22,848 bases of DNA, from the NCBI GenBank assembly GCA_002333425.1, contig DDBL01000082.1:16419-39266 (forward strand), read 5' to 3'. This document shows, piece by piece, positions 15,062 to 22,821 of the stretch (the stretch's first letter is position 1; each line of letters opens with the position of its first letter). The notes under the pieces were generated by a model. The model did no database searches. It was given only the letters and a program-made list of their open reading frames with translations, and was not told the origin of the DNA. The position numbers and the translations under genes are program-made. This DNA is from Leptospiraceae bacterium UBA2033 (GTDB taxonomy: Bacteria; Spirochaetota; Leptospiria; Leptospirales; Leptospiraceae).

Positions 15062-15873
15062 AGTTTTGAATCCTGCCTTACTAATTTTTTTAGATCTTCA
15101 ATTTTAGGATTATCGGGAGAAAGTTTTTCTGCCATTTTTAAATCTAAAAAAGAATTCACATAATCTCCTTTTTTATAATACACAAGTGCGCGATGATAAT
15201 ACAGATCAAAAGACTCAGGTTGAATAAGCATTCCACGATTCAAATGAATCATGGCAGAATTGTATTCTTCTCTCATATAATGAGCGATTCCCAGATAAAG
15301 TTCAGCTACGTACAGGGAGGTATTTTCCCTGAGTACGTCTTTTAAAATTGCTTTTGCTTCTAAATATTTTTTAGTTTTAATCAAAAAAACTGCATAGTTT
15401 ACTTTTACAATTGGATTTTCTGAAGAGAGTTTTAATGCTAATTTATGTGCTTCCTCTGCTTTATCGTATTTTTTTACAATCAAGTAAGCTTGCGCCAAAT
15501 TGGAATATACCATTGCAGATTTATTATTTAAAAAAATAGATTTTTGAAATTCATCTATTGCTTGTTGGTAAGATCCCATAGAAAGATAAGTAATTGCTAA
15601 CTCATTAAAACAATCATGAGTATTTAATACATTACAAATTCGAGTATATACACGTATTGCATCCTCATAGGAATTTTTATCTAAGTAAAGTTTGGCGAGT
15701 AAAGTTTCTGAATCAATGTCGCTTGTGTAATTTGATTTTAAGAGAGTCTCAATTGCTTCATCAAAGCGCCCTGCTTCCCGTAGTTTACGAATCTCTGCAA
15801 GGCTATCTCCATATATTTCTATTGTTGAAATGGAAATAACAAAAGAAATTACATATACAATTAATACTTTCAT
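15058..15873 (-). CDS. Exported TPR-repeat protein
   Basis: The 271-residue protein starts with a signal peptide (MKVLIVYVISFVISISTIEI). Tandem TPRs then fill residues about 24-265, some seven in number (for example AIRVYTRICN, AIDEFQKSIFLNN, NSAMIHLNRGMLIQPE). I chose ATG 15873 because AGGA lies five bases upstream and a clean signal peptide follows. An in-frame ATG at 15972 would add 33 residues read through the end of the preceding gene and bury the signal peptide. It follows the DUF2797 gene by seven bases and overlaps the next gene by four, so its expression is coupled within the operon. TPRs bind partner proteins; which ones is unknown. Confidence 0.9.
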   Translation of the reverse strand: MKVLIVYVISFVISISTIEIYGDSLAEIRKLREAGRFDEAIETLLKSNYTSDIDSETLLAKLYLDKNSYEDAIRVYTRICNVLNTHDCFNELAITYLSMGSYQQAIDEFQKSIFLNNKSAMVYSNLAQAYLIVKKYDKAEEAHKLALKLSSENPIVKVNYAVFLIKTKKYLEAKAILKDVLRENTSLYVAELYLGIAHYMREEYNSAMIHLNRGMLIQPESFDLYYHRALVYYKKGDYVNSFLDLKMAEKLSPDNPKIEDLKKLVRQDSKL

Positions 15874-15880
15874 AGATTTC

Positions 15881-16729
15881 CTATAAAACTTCCAGCTCCA
15901 TATAATACCCACCATAAGAACGAAGGTTAATGACACCTTTTTCAAATAGCAGATACTGCCCCTTAACCCCAACTAATGTATCTTCGATTGGTTTTGTTTT
16001 GTCTGGTTTATAGGAAACTTTTTTGGTTGGGTATTTGTGAATAGGATATTCTATCTTGGTGATTTTGGTTTGGTTTAATACTTTGTAATCTTTTACTAAT
16101 TCATCTAATTTGATTTTAGCAAGTAGTTCTTCTTTCTTTTGCACTAAATCAACAGGAATGGAGTCGGAGCTAATCATCTTTTGCCAGGATGTTTTATCTG
16201 AGACAAACTTCGCCAAGGTATTTTCTACAATTCCAGAATCTCTTCTAGAGGAAAACTCTATAACGGGTAATGCGAACATTGCGCCCTGATCCACCCATCT
16301 TTTTGTGACAGGATTTTCTTTGGTGATGCCAACTTTAATTCCGCTTGTATTTGCTAAGTAGAGAGTATGTTTTTTAAAACAATTTTTTAGACCCCACTCA
16401 GGCTCTCTACAAGTTCCTAAATGGTGGTGACAAGTTTCAGGTCTCATGATGCACATATCATTGCTGGCAAGATTCATAAAACAGCTATAACATGATCCTT
16501 GGTTAAAACTTTTTTTGGTGACTCTACCACAGTCCACACATCGAATTTCTTCCGAAAAAGAAAGTCGTAACTTTTTATTCAAAATTGAATTTACGGTAAA
16601 CTCACTACGAATTTCGTTTGCTTCGACTTTTTGATTTTTTTTAGCAGTGGGAGCATATTCTGCCATTACAAAGTAGTAGGTAACAGGAGTTAACCCCTCA
16701 TGCTCCATCATACGCAAAAAACCTTTCAT
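15881..16729 (-). CDS. DUF2797 family zinc-binding protein
   Basis: The 282-residue cytoplasmic protein matches DUF2797. After a short N-terminal region it has a cysteine-rich part: C64-x-x-C67-G-R-x-T-K-K-S-F-N-Q-G-x-C80-x-x-C83, then Cys93, Cys100-H-H-H and G-T-C107-R-E-P. These probably bind two zinc ions. Next comes Y-L-A-N-T-S-G-I-K-V-G-I-T (124-136) and R-W-V-D-Q-G-A (144-150), a segment similar to GIY-YIG nuclease cores. The family has no established function; nucleic-acid work is an inference from these motifs. Its ATG overlaps the previous stop by one base (TAATG), with AAGGA upstream. It is an odd cytoplasmic member among exported neighbours. Confidence 0.92.
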   Translation of the reverse strand: MKGFLRMMEHEGLTPVTYYFVMAEYAPTAKKNQKVEANEIRSEFTVNSILNKKLRLSFSEEIRCVDCGRVTKKSFNQGSCYSCFMNLASNDMCIMRPETCHHHLGTCREPEWGLKNCFKKHTLYLANTSGIKVGITKENPVTKRWVDQGAMFALPVIEFSSRRDSGIVENTLAKFVSDKTSWQKMISSDSIPVDLVQKKEELLAKIKLDELVKDYKVLNQTKITKIEYPIHKYPTKKVSYKPDKTKPIEDTLVGVKGQYLLFEKGVINLRSYGGYYMELEVL

Positions 16730-17325
16730 TAAAAATCAATCCTTTTGGAAAAACTAATTTCTTTGTTTTTGTCGAGTTTGATTACTAATATGGAAATTAG
16801 AGTTTCTTCACCTTTCATTCCCTTCCACTTAAATAAAACTACTTGGTCTTTGTATTTATAGTGAGAAATATAATTATTCTTTAGGTAATAAACTTCAAGC
16901 ATATCCTCGTTAACCGTTCCATCTGAACTTTGGTCTTCACCGACTAAGAATACTTTGCCTCCGAAAGAATTTTTTTCTTTGGAAACACGAATTCCAACAC
17001 GTCCTCCTGCGCCCCCTTCACTATTTACATCTTCTACGCTTTTTTTGATAGAGTGTTCATCTGAAAGAAAACTACACGGAAACTGTCCCGGGAGTTCTGG
17101 GAAACCTTCTTGACACATAGAATAAGGGACGATTATTTCTTTTGAATAAGTAAACTTAGTAGTGGATGCTTTTTCAACGTTCTCATATCCGAATTCTTTT
17201 AAAGCTTTATCCCTGTCAGTTTTAACAAGTTTTATCCATTTTGATTCTGCGCTTAAAAAACTAAAAGAACATACTAACAATAAAATTGAAAGCAGTTTTA
17301 TTTTTGTAAAAATTTTGTTATCCAT
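16729..17325 (-). CDS. Exported protein of unknown function
   Basis: The 198-residue protein has a signal peptide (IKLLSILLLVCSFSFLSA, residues about 8-26) and no family I can recognise. Visible traits are two cysteines (in Y-S-M-C-Q and F-P-C-S-F) that could form a disulphide, a Gly-rich G-G-A-G-G-R-V-G-I-R-V stretch, and a beta-rich C-terminal half with alternating hydrophobic residues. GAGGAGAGG lies just before the ATG and gives strong translation. It follows the NamZ-like gene by 11 bases and overlaps the DUF2797 start, so it is the second gene of the operon. The Cys in the signal segment is not in a lipobox context. Confidence 0.82.
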   Translation of the reverse strand: MDNKIFTKIKLLSILLLVCSFSFLSAESKWIKLVKTDRDKALKEFGYENVEKASTTKFTYSKEIIVPYSMCQEGFPELPGQFPCSFLSDEHSIKKSVEDVNSEGGAGGRVGIRVSKEKNSFGGKVFLVGEDQSSDGTVNEDMLEVYYLKNNYISHYKYKDQVVLFKWKGMKGEETLISILVIKLDKNKEISFSKRIDF

Positions 17326-17336
17326 TATCCTCTCCT

Positions 17337-18581
17337 CTAGTAGATATAGTATTTTTTTATTTTCTTAGAATACGTTTCTTCTTTATTTGCAAACGTAAGA
17401 TGAAATTCATCAAAGCTCAAGTTATTATCTATTGCTTTTCGAAATCCATCATTTCCCCAAAGATTGTCTACAAAGTATTTATCTTGGTATCCATTCCATT
17501 TGAAATCCCGTTTGTATTTTTCTTTCATCGACTTAATTAAATTGTATGCTAATCTTATCGGATTATAATTCAAATTCACAACACTCATACGAAGCCCACG
17601 ACAAATTTTATCCTTATAGGGACCAAAAACAGGTTTGAAAAAAACAGGCTGAAAATAGTAGTCATTCTTGGAATCTGCGTGCAATAGACTCGCAAATTCC
17701 TCTGACTCACGAAACCAAGGAGCTCCAAAATAAACAAAAGGCGCCTGAGTTCCTCGACCAACGGAAACATTTACACCTTCTAAAAAAACAAGTGCCATGT
17801 AATTTCTTGCCGAATCTAAATTGGGAAGATTTGGTGATGGAGTGTTCCAAGTTAGTCCTGTTTTTTCAAATTTCATTCCTCGCGTATAATTCTCTACTGG
17901 AATTACTTTTAAATCAATCCTATTTTGCAAAAATTCTCGGTTATAATAACTTGCTGACTCACCTAAAGTCAGACCAGTAAAAAATAAAAGTGGGAAATCA
18001 GCTGCAAAGTTTTCGTAACCTTGTTTTATCTCGCTTCCACTAGTAGCCAATTCAAGTCCGGGACTTACATGATCCAAAAGAATAAACTGAATTCTTTTAT
18101 CAGGAATTTGATCCATGATTCGCTTTAAGACTGTAAGATAGGTATAACATCTCATACCCATATCTTGCACATCAAACACAACCGCATCGACACCACTAAG
18201 TAGAAGTTGAATATCACTTGGTTTTAATTTGTAGATATGATAAATCGGAACATTAAAAGTAGAATCTATCGTAACTGGTGTTGAACTAAAATCTTCATCT
18301 AATCCTAAAAATCCATGTTCTAAACCTACAAGATATTGTAGTTTGATTTCATATTCAGAGAATTTCCGAATCAACTTTTCGGGATTGTTTCCAATTCCAG
18401 AAGGATTAGTCACTAATAGAATTTTTTTCTTTGATAGAGTTGGCAAAACATCTTTAAAAAACTTTATACTTGAAGGTTTGATATTTGTGATAGTTGGGTG
18501 GACCCGTATCAAACTTTCATCAATCACAGTTTTACAATTTAAAATCACAGTTAAAATTATTAGAAAAAATATCTTACTCAT
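17337..18581 (-). CDS. NamZ/DUF1343-like exo-beta-N-acetylmuramidase, probable lipoprotein
   Basis: Known NamZ enzymes release MurNAc from muropeptide sugars during cell-wall recycling. The 414-residue protein shows family motifs: T-N-P-S-G-I-G (58-64), L-E-H-G-F-L-G (87-93), V-F-D-V-Q-D-M-G-M-R-C-Y-T-Y (135-148), and W-N-T-P-S-P-N-L-P-N-L-D-S-A (245-258). L-E-G-V-N-V-S-V-G-R-G-T and F-G-A-P-W follow. Two conserved sites differ: the usual L-D-R-P-N-P is L-D-H-V-S-P (169-174), and the usual H-G-L/M-T-x-G-E reads T-G-L-T-L-G-E (202-208). The N-terminus is a lipoprotein-type signal ending V-I-L-N-C16, a spirochaete-style lipobox. It is first in a five-gene operon. Activity may be altered by the changes. 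Confidence 0.9.
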   Translation of the reverse strand: MSKIFFLIILTVILNCKTVIDESLIRVHPTITNIKPSSIKFFKDVLPTLSKKKILLVTNPSGIGNNPEKLIRKFSEYEIKLQYLVGLEHGFLGLDEDFSSTPVTIDSTFNVPIYHIYKLKPSDIQLLLSGVDAVVFDVQDMGMRCYTYLTVLKRIMDQIPDKRIQFILLDHVSPGLELATSGSEIKQGYENFAADFPLLFFTGLTLGESASYYNREFLQNRIDLKVIPVENYTRGMKFEKTGLTWNTPSPNLPNLDSARNYMALVFLEGVNVSVGRGTQAPFVYFGAPWFRESEEFASLLHADSKNDYYFQPVFFKPVFGPYKDKICRGLRMSVVNLNYNPIRLAYNLIKSMKEKYKRDFKWNGYQDKYFVDNLWGNDGFRKAIDNNLSFDEFHLTFANKEETYSKKIKKYYIY

Positions 18582-18658
18582 ATCACTCGCTTTACTTAAA
18601 ATTTAAAAATGATTCCATAGAAATATTTGGATAGGAATTAGAAAGCATTAATCTAAAG

Positions 18659-18664
18659 TATAAA
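18659..18664 (+). promoter_or_regulatory. Candidate -10 element for the receiver/ATPase/cNMP gene
   Basis: TATAAA matches five of six -10 positions. The best -35 candidate (TTAGAA, 18638-18643) has a short 15-base spacer and a poor match. A transcript would start close to 18671, almost at the ATG of the 15-codon leader frame. Confidence 0.3.
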
Positions 18665-18671
18665 ATGCGAC

Positions 18672-18719
18672 ATGAAAAAAACCTTGTATATTATAGGTTT
18701 TCTTTTGTTATTGAATTAG
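18672..18719 (+). CDS. Possible 15-residue leader peptide
   Basis: The frame reads MKKTLYIIGFLLLLN then TAG, and the next base starts the ATG of the following gene, in the same frame. The peptide looks like a signal sequence. No ribosome binding site precedes it; a TATAAA at 18659-18664 would start the transcript almost at its ATG, so it could be translated leaderless. The downstream gene also lacks a ribosome binding site, which would fit termination-reinitiation. It may also be chance or a signal-peptide relic. Confidence 0.25.
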   Translation: MKKTLYIIGFLLLLN

Positions 18720-19985
18720 ATGGTAATCGTATTTTTTTCAAAAAATGAAAAGATGGCTCTTGAGATAGAAAAATCTTTGAACGAAAAAGTGTATCTCGAT
18801 TTTGAGTTTGTTTTCAGCAAAGATCCAGATGAAACGCTAACTTTTCTAGAATATATCATGCCTCAATTTGCTATTTTTGATTTGGATGATTTTGAATTTT
18901 CTTCACCGGAAAATTTCCAAAAGATAGCAAGTGATCCATGGCTTGGTAATACTGGAATTTTTGGAATCAAAGATGACAAAACTTTACCAGTACAAGTTGA
19001 CTATCCTTTCTTTTATATTTTCACACCTTTTGAAATCACCACACAAATGCCACGAATTCTTTCTGTACTAATGAAGAATGAAAATCTATTGTTTAGAACG
19101 GGTATCATCCAAGACATTGGAAACAAAGGAGTATTTGTAATTCAATCTGATATTGAAGATGTAAAAGCCTATGCGGAGCTAATCGCAAGTAATCTCTGTA
19201 ATCGTGGTCTAATTCAAACAGCAAAAAAATATGCAATTATATTTGCATTAAACGAACTTTTAATTAATGCAATCGAACATGGAAATTGTGAAATTACTGC
19301 TGAAGAAAAAAAAACATGGTTAGCCGAAGATAAAAAAATAATAGATTTAGTAGAGCTAAAAAAACAAAATCCAAAAATTGCAAGTCGAATTGTAACATTG
19401 GAATATGAACTTTTGGAAACGAAGGTACAAATCACAATCACGGATAAGGGCAAAGGATTTGACTTTATCCACTATCTAAATAATGACATTCAAAATATTA
19501 CTGGATACAGCGGAAGAGGTATCCTAATGACAAAATGTTTTATTGATGCGATCTATTACCGCGAACCAGGAAACCAAGTGACTATCGAAGTTTCTTATGA
19601 TGAGTCTAACATAAAGTTGCCTCTTGGGTTGGAGGAACATAAGATACTAGAATTATCAGTCGGCGAAGTTCTATTCCAAAAAGGAGACAAAAGTGACGGT
19701 CTTTACTTTATTGTAAGAGGGGAATTTGAAGCATGGATTGATGGAAAACTTGTAAGTATTTTGGATAGCAGCGATGTATTTATTGGAGAGATGGCATTTT
19801 TGCTTCGTCATAGAAGAACTGCAACAGTAAAAGCCAAAACTGCTTCGCAAGTCATATTCATAGGCGCCAAAGACTGGATAGACACCATTCGCAAATATCC
19901 ACTTTATGGAGTTTACCTATCTAGAATTCTTGCTCGAAAATTAAACAATACTTCAATTACAGTATCGTCTTTAAAACAAATATAG
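18720..19985 (+). CDS. Receiver-like / RsbW-type ATPase / cyclic-nucleotide-binding fusion protein
   Basis: The 421-residue cytoplasmic protein has three parts. Residues 1 to about 125 look like a response-regulator receiver fold without the full acidic pocket (M-V-I-V-F-F-S-K-N-E at the start; F-D-L-D-D at 53-57). Residues about 145-295 are a GHKL ATPase: N-box N-E-L-L-I-N-A-I-E-H-G-N (178-189), G1 D-K-G-K-G-F-D (242-248), G2 G-R-G-I-L-M-T-K (265-272), with a 35-residue insert between N and G1 boxes. Residues about 305-415 are a cNMP-binding domain with a phosphate-binding segment I-G-E-M-A-F-L-L-x-x-x-R-T-A-T-V. It probably acts as an anti-sigma or protein kinase tuned by a nucleotide (inference). 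No ribosome binding site precedes the ATG. Confidence 0.9.
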   Translation: MVIVFFSKNEKMALEIEKSLNEKVYLDFEFVFSKDPDETLTFLEYIMPQFAIFDLDDFEFSSPENFQKIASDPWLGNTGIFGIKDDKTLPVQVDYPFFYIFTPFEITTQMPRILSVLMKNENLLFRTGIIQDIGNKGVFVIQSDIEDVKAYAELIASNLCNRGLIQTAKKYAIIFALNELLINAIEHGNCEITAEEKKTWLAEDKKIIDLVELKKQNPKIASRIVTLEYELLETKVQITITDKGKGFDFIHYLNNDIQNITGYSGRGILMTKCFIDAIYYREPGNQVTIEVSYDESNIKLPLGLEEHKILELSVGEVLFQKGDKSDGLYFIVRGEFEAWIDGKLVSILDSSDVFIGEMAFLLRHRRTATVKAKTASQVIFIGAKDWIDTIRKYPLYGVYLSRILARKLNNTSITVSSLKQI

Positions 19986-20002
19986 TTTTTGGAGTGTAAA
20001 AA

Positions 20003-20076
20003 TGCCCCCGACTGGATTCGAACCAGCGGCCCTCTGTTTAGGAAACAAATGCTCTATCCACCTGAGCTACGGGAGC
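20003..20076 (-). tRNA. tRNA-Arg (anticodon CCT)
   Basis: Read on the reverse strand, all four stems form: acceptor GCTCCCG/CGGGGGC with one G-T pair, D stem GCTC/GAGC, anticodon stem TTTGT/ACAGA, and T stem GCTGG/CCAGT. The anticodon loop is TTCCTAA (CCT) and the T loop TTCGAAT. The length is 74 bases with discriminator A; CCA is not encoded. A short T-run follows. It starts 15 bases after the Crp-like gene stop, so it may share that transcript. Confidence 0.96.
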
Positions 20077-20091
20077 GATTAGAAGAACGGG

Positions 20092-20724
20092 TTATTTTTC
20101 TTTACGTTTTTGTGCGACAATACGTTGGAATTCTTGTATATTGTGAACAACAACTCTGTCGTTATAGATATCAATCTTTCCAGTCTTTTTAAGTTGGGCT
20201 AGGACTTTTTGAACTTCTCCAACAGGTTGTCCACACCAATGACCAACATCATCAACAGTTACTTTGAGAGTAACTTCCTTTTGGTGATCGTTCATACCTT
20301 GTTTTTCGTAAAGCATCATAAACACATCAGAAACCTTTCCAATGATGTCATCCATTAGTAAAATCATCAGTCGTCTTTTAGCATCATAAATACGAGTAGA
20401 AAAAATAGTCAAAACACGCAAAGCAAGTTGCGGATTTTTGGTCATCAATAATTCAAAATTGGCTCGGTTAAAATTAAGAGCACGCACTTCTGTAATACAT
20501 ACAGCAGTGGCAGACCTAGGTTGCTCTTCTAGAATTGCCATTTCTCCAAAAATATCACCAGCTTCTAAGACGTCTAACGTTTTGATTGAAGAACCAACTG
20601 TCTTGGTAATCTTAACTTGACCTTCTTGAATTAAATAAAAGTCATTTCCAGGTTCGTATTCACAAAATATAATTTCATTTGGTCTAAAAACTTTTCCAAA
20701 TTTTCCAAACATTGCTTCTAGCAT
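20092..20724 (-). CDS. Crp/Fnr-type transcription regulator
   Basis: The 210-residue protein has an N-terminal cyclic-nucleotide-binding domain (about 10-110). Its phosphate-binding segment is F-G-E-M-A-I-L-E-E-Q-P-R-S-A-T-A at 59-74, close to the cAMP/cGMP consensus. A dimer helix follows (about 105-140), then a C-terminal winged helix-turn-helix (about 150-200; V-D-D-V-G-H-W-C-G-Q-P-V-G-E-V-Q). This is the layout of Crp-family DNA-binding regulators; the ligand and targets are not known. Reverse-strand AGGGGG lies about ten bases before the ATG and overlaps the end of the preceding gene, five bases away. tRNA-Arg follows closely. Confidence 0.92.
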   Translation of the reverse strand: MLEAMFGKFGKVFRPNEIIFCEYEPGNDFYLIQEGQVKITKTVGSSIKTLDVLEAGDIFGEMAILEEQPRSATAVCITEVRALNFNRANFELLMTKNPQLALRVLTIFSTRIYDAKRRLMILLMDDIIGKVSDVFMMLYEKQGMNDHQKEVTLKVTVDDVGHWCGQPVGEVQKVLAQLKKTGKIDIYNDRVVVHNIQEFQRIVAQKRKEK

Positions 20725-20729
20725 AATTA

Positions 20730-21788
20730 TTAGCCCCCTAGTCTTGCTATTTCAGAATTAGCTTTAGACGTAAACTCATCTGTAGGTGGAAGGCTAGTTA
20801 CTTTCTTATAAAGCATAATAGCTTTATCTTTTTCTCCCTTACTTTCAGAAACAAAACCTAAATTATAAATAGCTTCCTTTACTCTCTCGCCCTTAGGATA
20901 CTTTTTAACATAAGCGGATAACGAGCCATATGCCGCATCCCACTGTTCTAACTTTAGTTGAGACATTCCATAAAAGAAATAAGCTCTTTCAATATATTTG
21001 TCATCACCTGGAGAAACTGGTGGCATTGTTAAGAGTGGCTTATAGGCATTTAACGCTGCTTGGAAATCTCCCGATTCATAAGAATCATCTGCTTCAGTAA
21101 CTGAGTCTACAATAGAGAGGTCAGTACCTAGAGCCTGAATTCTAGTCGAAGTTGCAGCTGGATTAGGACTCACTGTAGGAGTTGGTCTAGGAGGTTCAGA
21201 TCGACGTTCCATTTCGTATACCAATTCAGGCATATTCATTGGAAACATGGAACTTCTTGAAGCAATTTTGGCGAGTTCTTGAGCGCGACCAGCGTAAGGT
21301 CCGCCAGGATAATGAGCTAAGTATTTATTATAAGCATACACAGCATGTTCAAAATTTCCAGTTTTGTGAAACACTTCAGCAACATTCATAAGTTCAAAAG
21401 CTGGAGATTTTTGATCCCCAAATTGTCCCAAGTTCTCTCTAACTTTTCCATGAATTTGTCTTAATTGGCTCGAAAAGACCTTCATCATTTTGAGAATAAG
21501 ATGGGTTTTATTTGCTACGAATACCTCAAAATCGGCTAATTTAAAAACAAGAATACTAGCTCCACCTATCACTTGTGCAGTTTCTTCCCTAGGATACCGA
21601 CCGAGTGCTGATTTCACTCCAAAGAATTCTCCTAATTTGACATCTTCTTTGATTTCCATTTTGCTATCAACAGACATGTAAGTAAGAATAACACGTCCAT
21701 TTTGTAAGACGTAAATATCTTCTGCCCTGTCTTTTTCAAAATAGACAATCGAGCCAGCTTTGTAAGTTCGTATTATTGGTCCTGCCAA
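20730..21788 (-). CDS. Cyclic-nucleotide-binding domain fused to TPR repeats
   Basis: The 352-residue protein begins with a cNMP-type domain (about 5-105; G-E-F-F-G-V-K-S-A-L-G-R-Y-P-R-E-E-T-A at 53-71). A TPR unit spans about 127-165, a Pro/Ser-rich linker about 195-215, and TPRs about 230-345 resemble BamD/YbgF-type tandem repeats. No signal peptide or DNA-binding domain is visible, so it probably senses a ligand and passes it to a protein partner (inference). It starts at TTG with AGGGAT upstream; no ATG or GTG is available. A good promoter lies just upstream, and the Crp-like gene follows by five bases, so the pair is an operon. Confidence 0.9.
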   Translation of the reverse strand: MAGPIIRTYKAGSIVYFEKDRAEDIYVLQNGRVILTYMSVDSKMEIKEDVKLGEFFGVKSALGRYPREETAQVIGGASILVFKLADFEVFVANKTHLILKMMKVFSSQLRQIHGKVRENLGQFGDQKSPAFELMNVAEVFHKTGNFEHAVYAYNKYLAHYPGGPYAGRAQELAKIASRSSMFPMNMPELVYEMERRSEPPRPTPTVSPNPAATSTRIQALGTDLSIVDSVTEADDSYESGDFQAALNAYKPLLTMPPVSPGDDKYIERAYFFYGMSQLKLEQWDAAYGSLSAYVKKYPKGERVKEAIYNLGFVSESKGEKDKAIMLYKKVTSLPPTDEFTSKANSEIARLGG

Positions 21789-21812
21789 GAGTATATCCCT
21801 TCTTTTTTCACT

Positions 21813-21840
21813 ATTATAATTACAATCGTCAAAAAACCAA
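21813..21840 (-). promoter_or_regulatory. Sigma-70-type promoter for the cNMP-TPR / Crp-like / tRNA-Arg unit
   Basis: On the reverse strand, TTGGTT (21840-21835) and a perfect TATAAT (21818-21813) are 16 bases apart. The -10 lies 24 bases before the TTG start of the cNMP-TPR gene. The 61-base gap contains no competing gene. Confidence 0.6.
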
Positions 21841-21849
21841 TCTTTTTAT

Positions 21850-22482
21850 CTAACTTTTAATTAAACTAATCGGATCTAACGTCTTTTTTCCTTGATTCAC
21901 TTGAAAATACAATCCTTTTTCCTTCATAAGGTTTCCTAAAATTTCACCTTTCTTAATAATTTGTCCCTCTGCGACAAAAACTTCATCTAAATTTCCATAA
22001 ACACTAAAATATCCATTTGGATGTTCGATTATTACATAGTTATGGTATCCATCCATGAAGTCGATAGCAACTATTCTACCTTCCATGGATGCTAAAACTG
22101 AACCAATTTCTAAGGGACTAAAAACAACCCCTTTGTGAGGATTTTCTGGATCTGGGCTGTAATTGACTTTTGCAATTAATTTTTGATTAAAAGGACGAGT
22201 AAATTGAGAAGACTGTTTTATTTGGGGTTTTAAAGGATCTGTCGATGGGTTTAATGGAACTATGATTTTTTCTTTTTCTGGAACAGGTGGGGTATTTGGC
22301 TTAGGTATAGATTCTGTCAGATATTGCATCGGTAGAGTTGGTGCTGTAACTTCTTTTGATTCAAGTATAGCCAACGAGTTAGATGGTTCTTCTTTTAATT
22401 TCGATTTGCGATAGTTTAGTATATTAGCTTGAGAGCTAACGAAACTAAATCCAGCTAATAATAAAAAAACCTTTCCTTTCAA
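21850..22482 (-). CDS. Exported LytM/M23-fold protein, catalytic site degenerate
   Basis: The protein has a signal peptide (MKGKVFLLLAGFSFVSSQA), a long Pro/Lys-rich linker (about 20-105), and a C-terminal M23/LytM fold (about 107-210). The fold shows G-S-V-L-A-S-M-E-G-R-I-V, N-Y-V-I-I-E-H-P-N-G-Y-F-S-V-Y-G-N-L and V-x-x-G-Q-x-I-K-K-G-E-I-L-G. Active enzymes need H-x-x-x-D and H-x-H metal ligands; here these read H-K-G-V-V and G-L-Y-F, so peptidase activity is unlikely. Such LytM proteins (EnvC, NlpD) activate amidases instead. I chose TTG 22482 because GAGGAG lies eight bases upstream; GTG 22491 would overlap that site. Its own promoter lies upstream. Confidence 0.85.
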   Translation of the reverse strand: MKGKVFLLLAGFSFVSSQANILNYRKSKLKEEPSNSLAILESKEVTAPTLPMQYLTESIPKPNTPPVPEKEKIIVPLNPSTDPLKPQIKQSSQFTRPFNQKLIAKVNYSPDPENPHKGVVFSPLEIGSVLASMEGRIVAIDFMDGYHNYVIIEHPNGYFSVYGNLDEVFVAEGQIIKKGEILGNLMKEKGLYFQVNQGKKTLDPISLIKS

Positions 22483-22516
22483 AGCCAACACTCCTCAATT
22501 TCAAAAAATCGTTTTA

Positions 22517-22543
22517 TTTGTAACATTTTTCAAAATCTGTCAA
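22517..22543 (-). promoter_or_regulatory. Candidate promoter for the LytM-like gene
   Basis: On the reverse strand, a perfect TTGACA (22543-22538) is 15 bases from TACAAA (22522-22517). A TGT just before the -10 makes it an extended -10, which tolerates the short spacer. It lies about 35 bases before the start codon. Confidence 0.5.
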
Positions 22544-22603
22544 GAAAGAAAAAAGAAAAAGGGAAGTTTTTTAGGATTACTAATCCACCCTTTTTTCTGA
22601 TGG

Positions 22604-22624
22604 AAAAAACCGTAGCCTCGGTTT
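22604..22624 (-). terminator. Intrinsic terminator downstream of tRNA-Asn
   Basis: On the reverse strand, AAACCG, a six-base loop AGGCTA and CGGTTT form a six-pair stem followed by TTT. It lies about 125 bases past the tRNA 3' end and would end a transcript that also includes the GC-rich segment between them. Confidence 0.6.

Positions 22625-22821
<197 letters not shown>

Noticed and set aside
15874..15972. Upstream start for the TPR gene
   Set aside because: It overlaps the DUF2797 gene and would bury a clear signal peptide that begins at ATG 15873.
19989..20192. Forward frame of 67 codons
   Set aside because: It reads through tRNA-Arg on the other strand and into the 3' end of the Crp-like gene.
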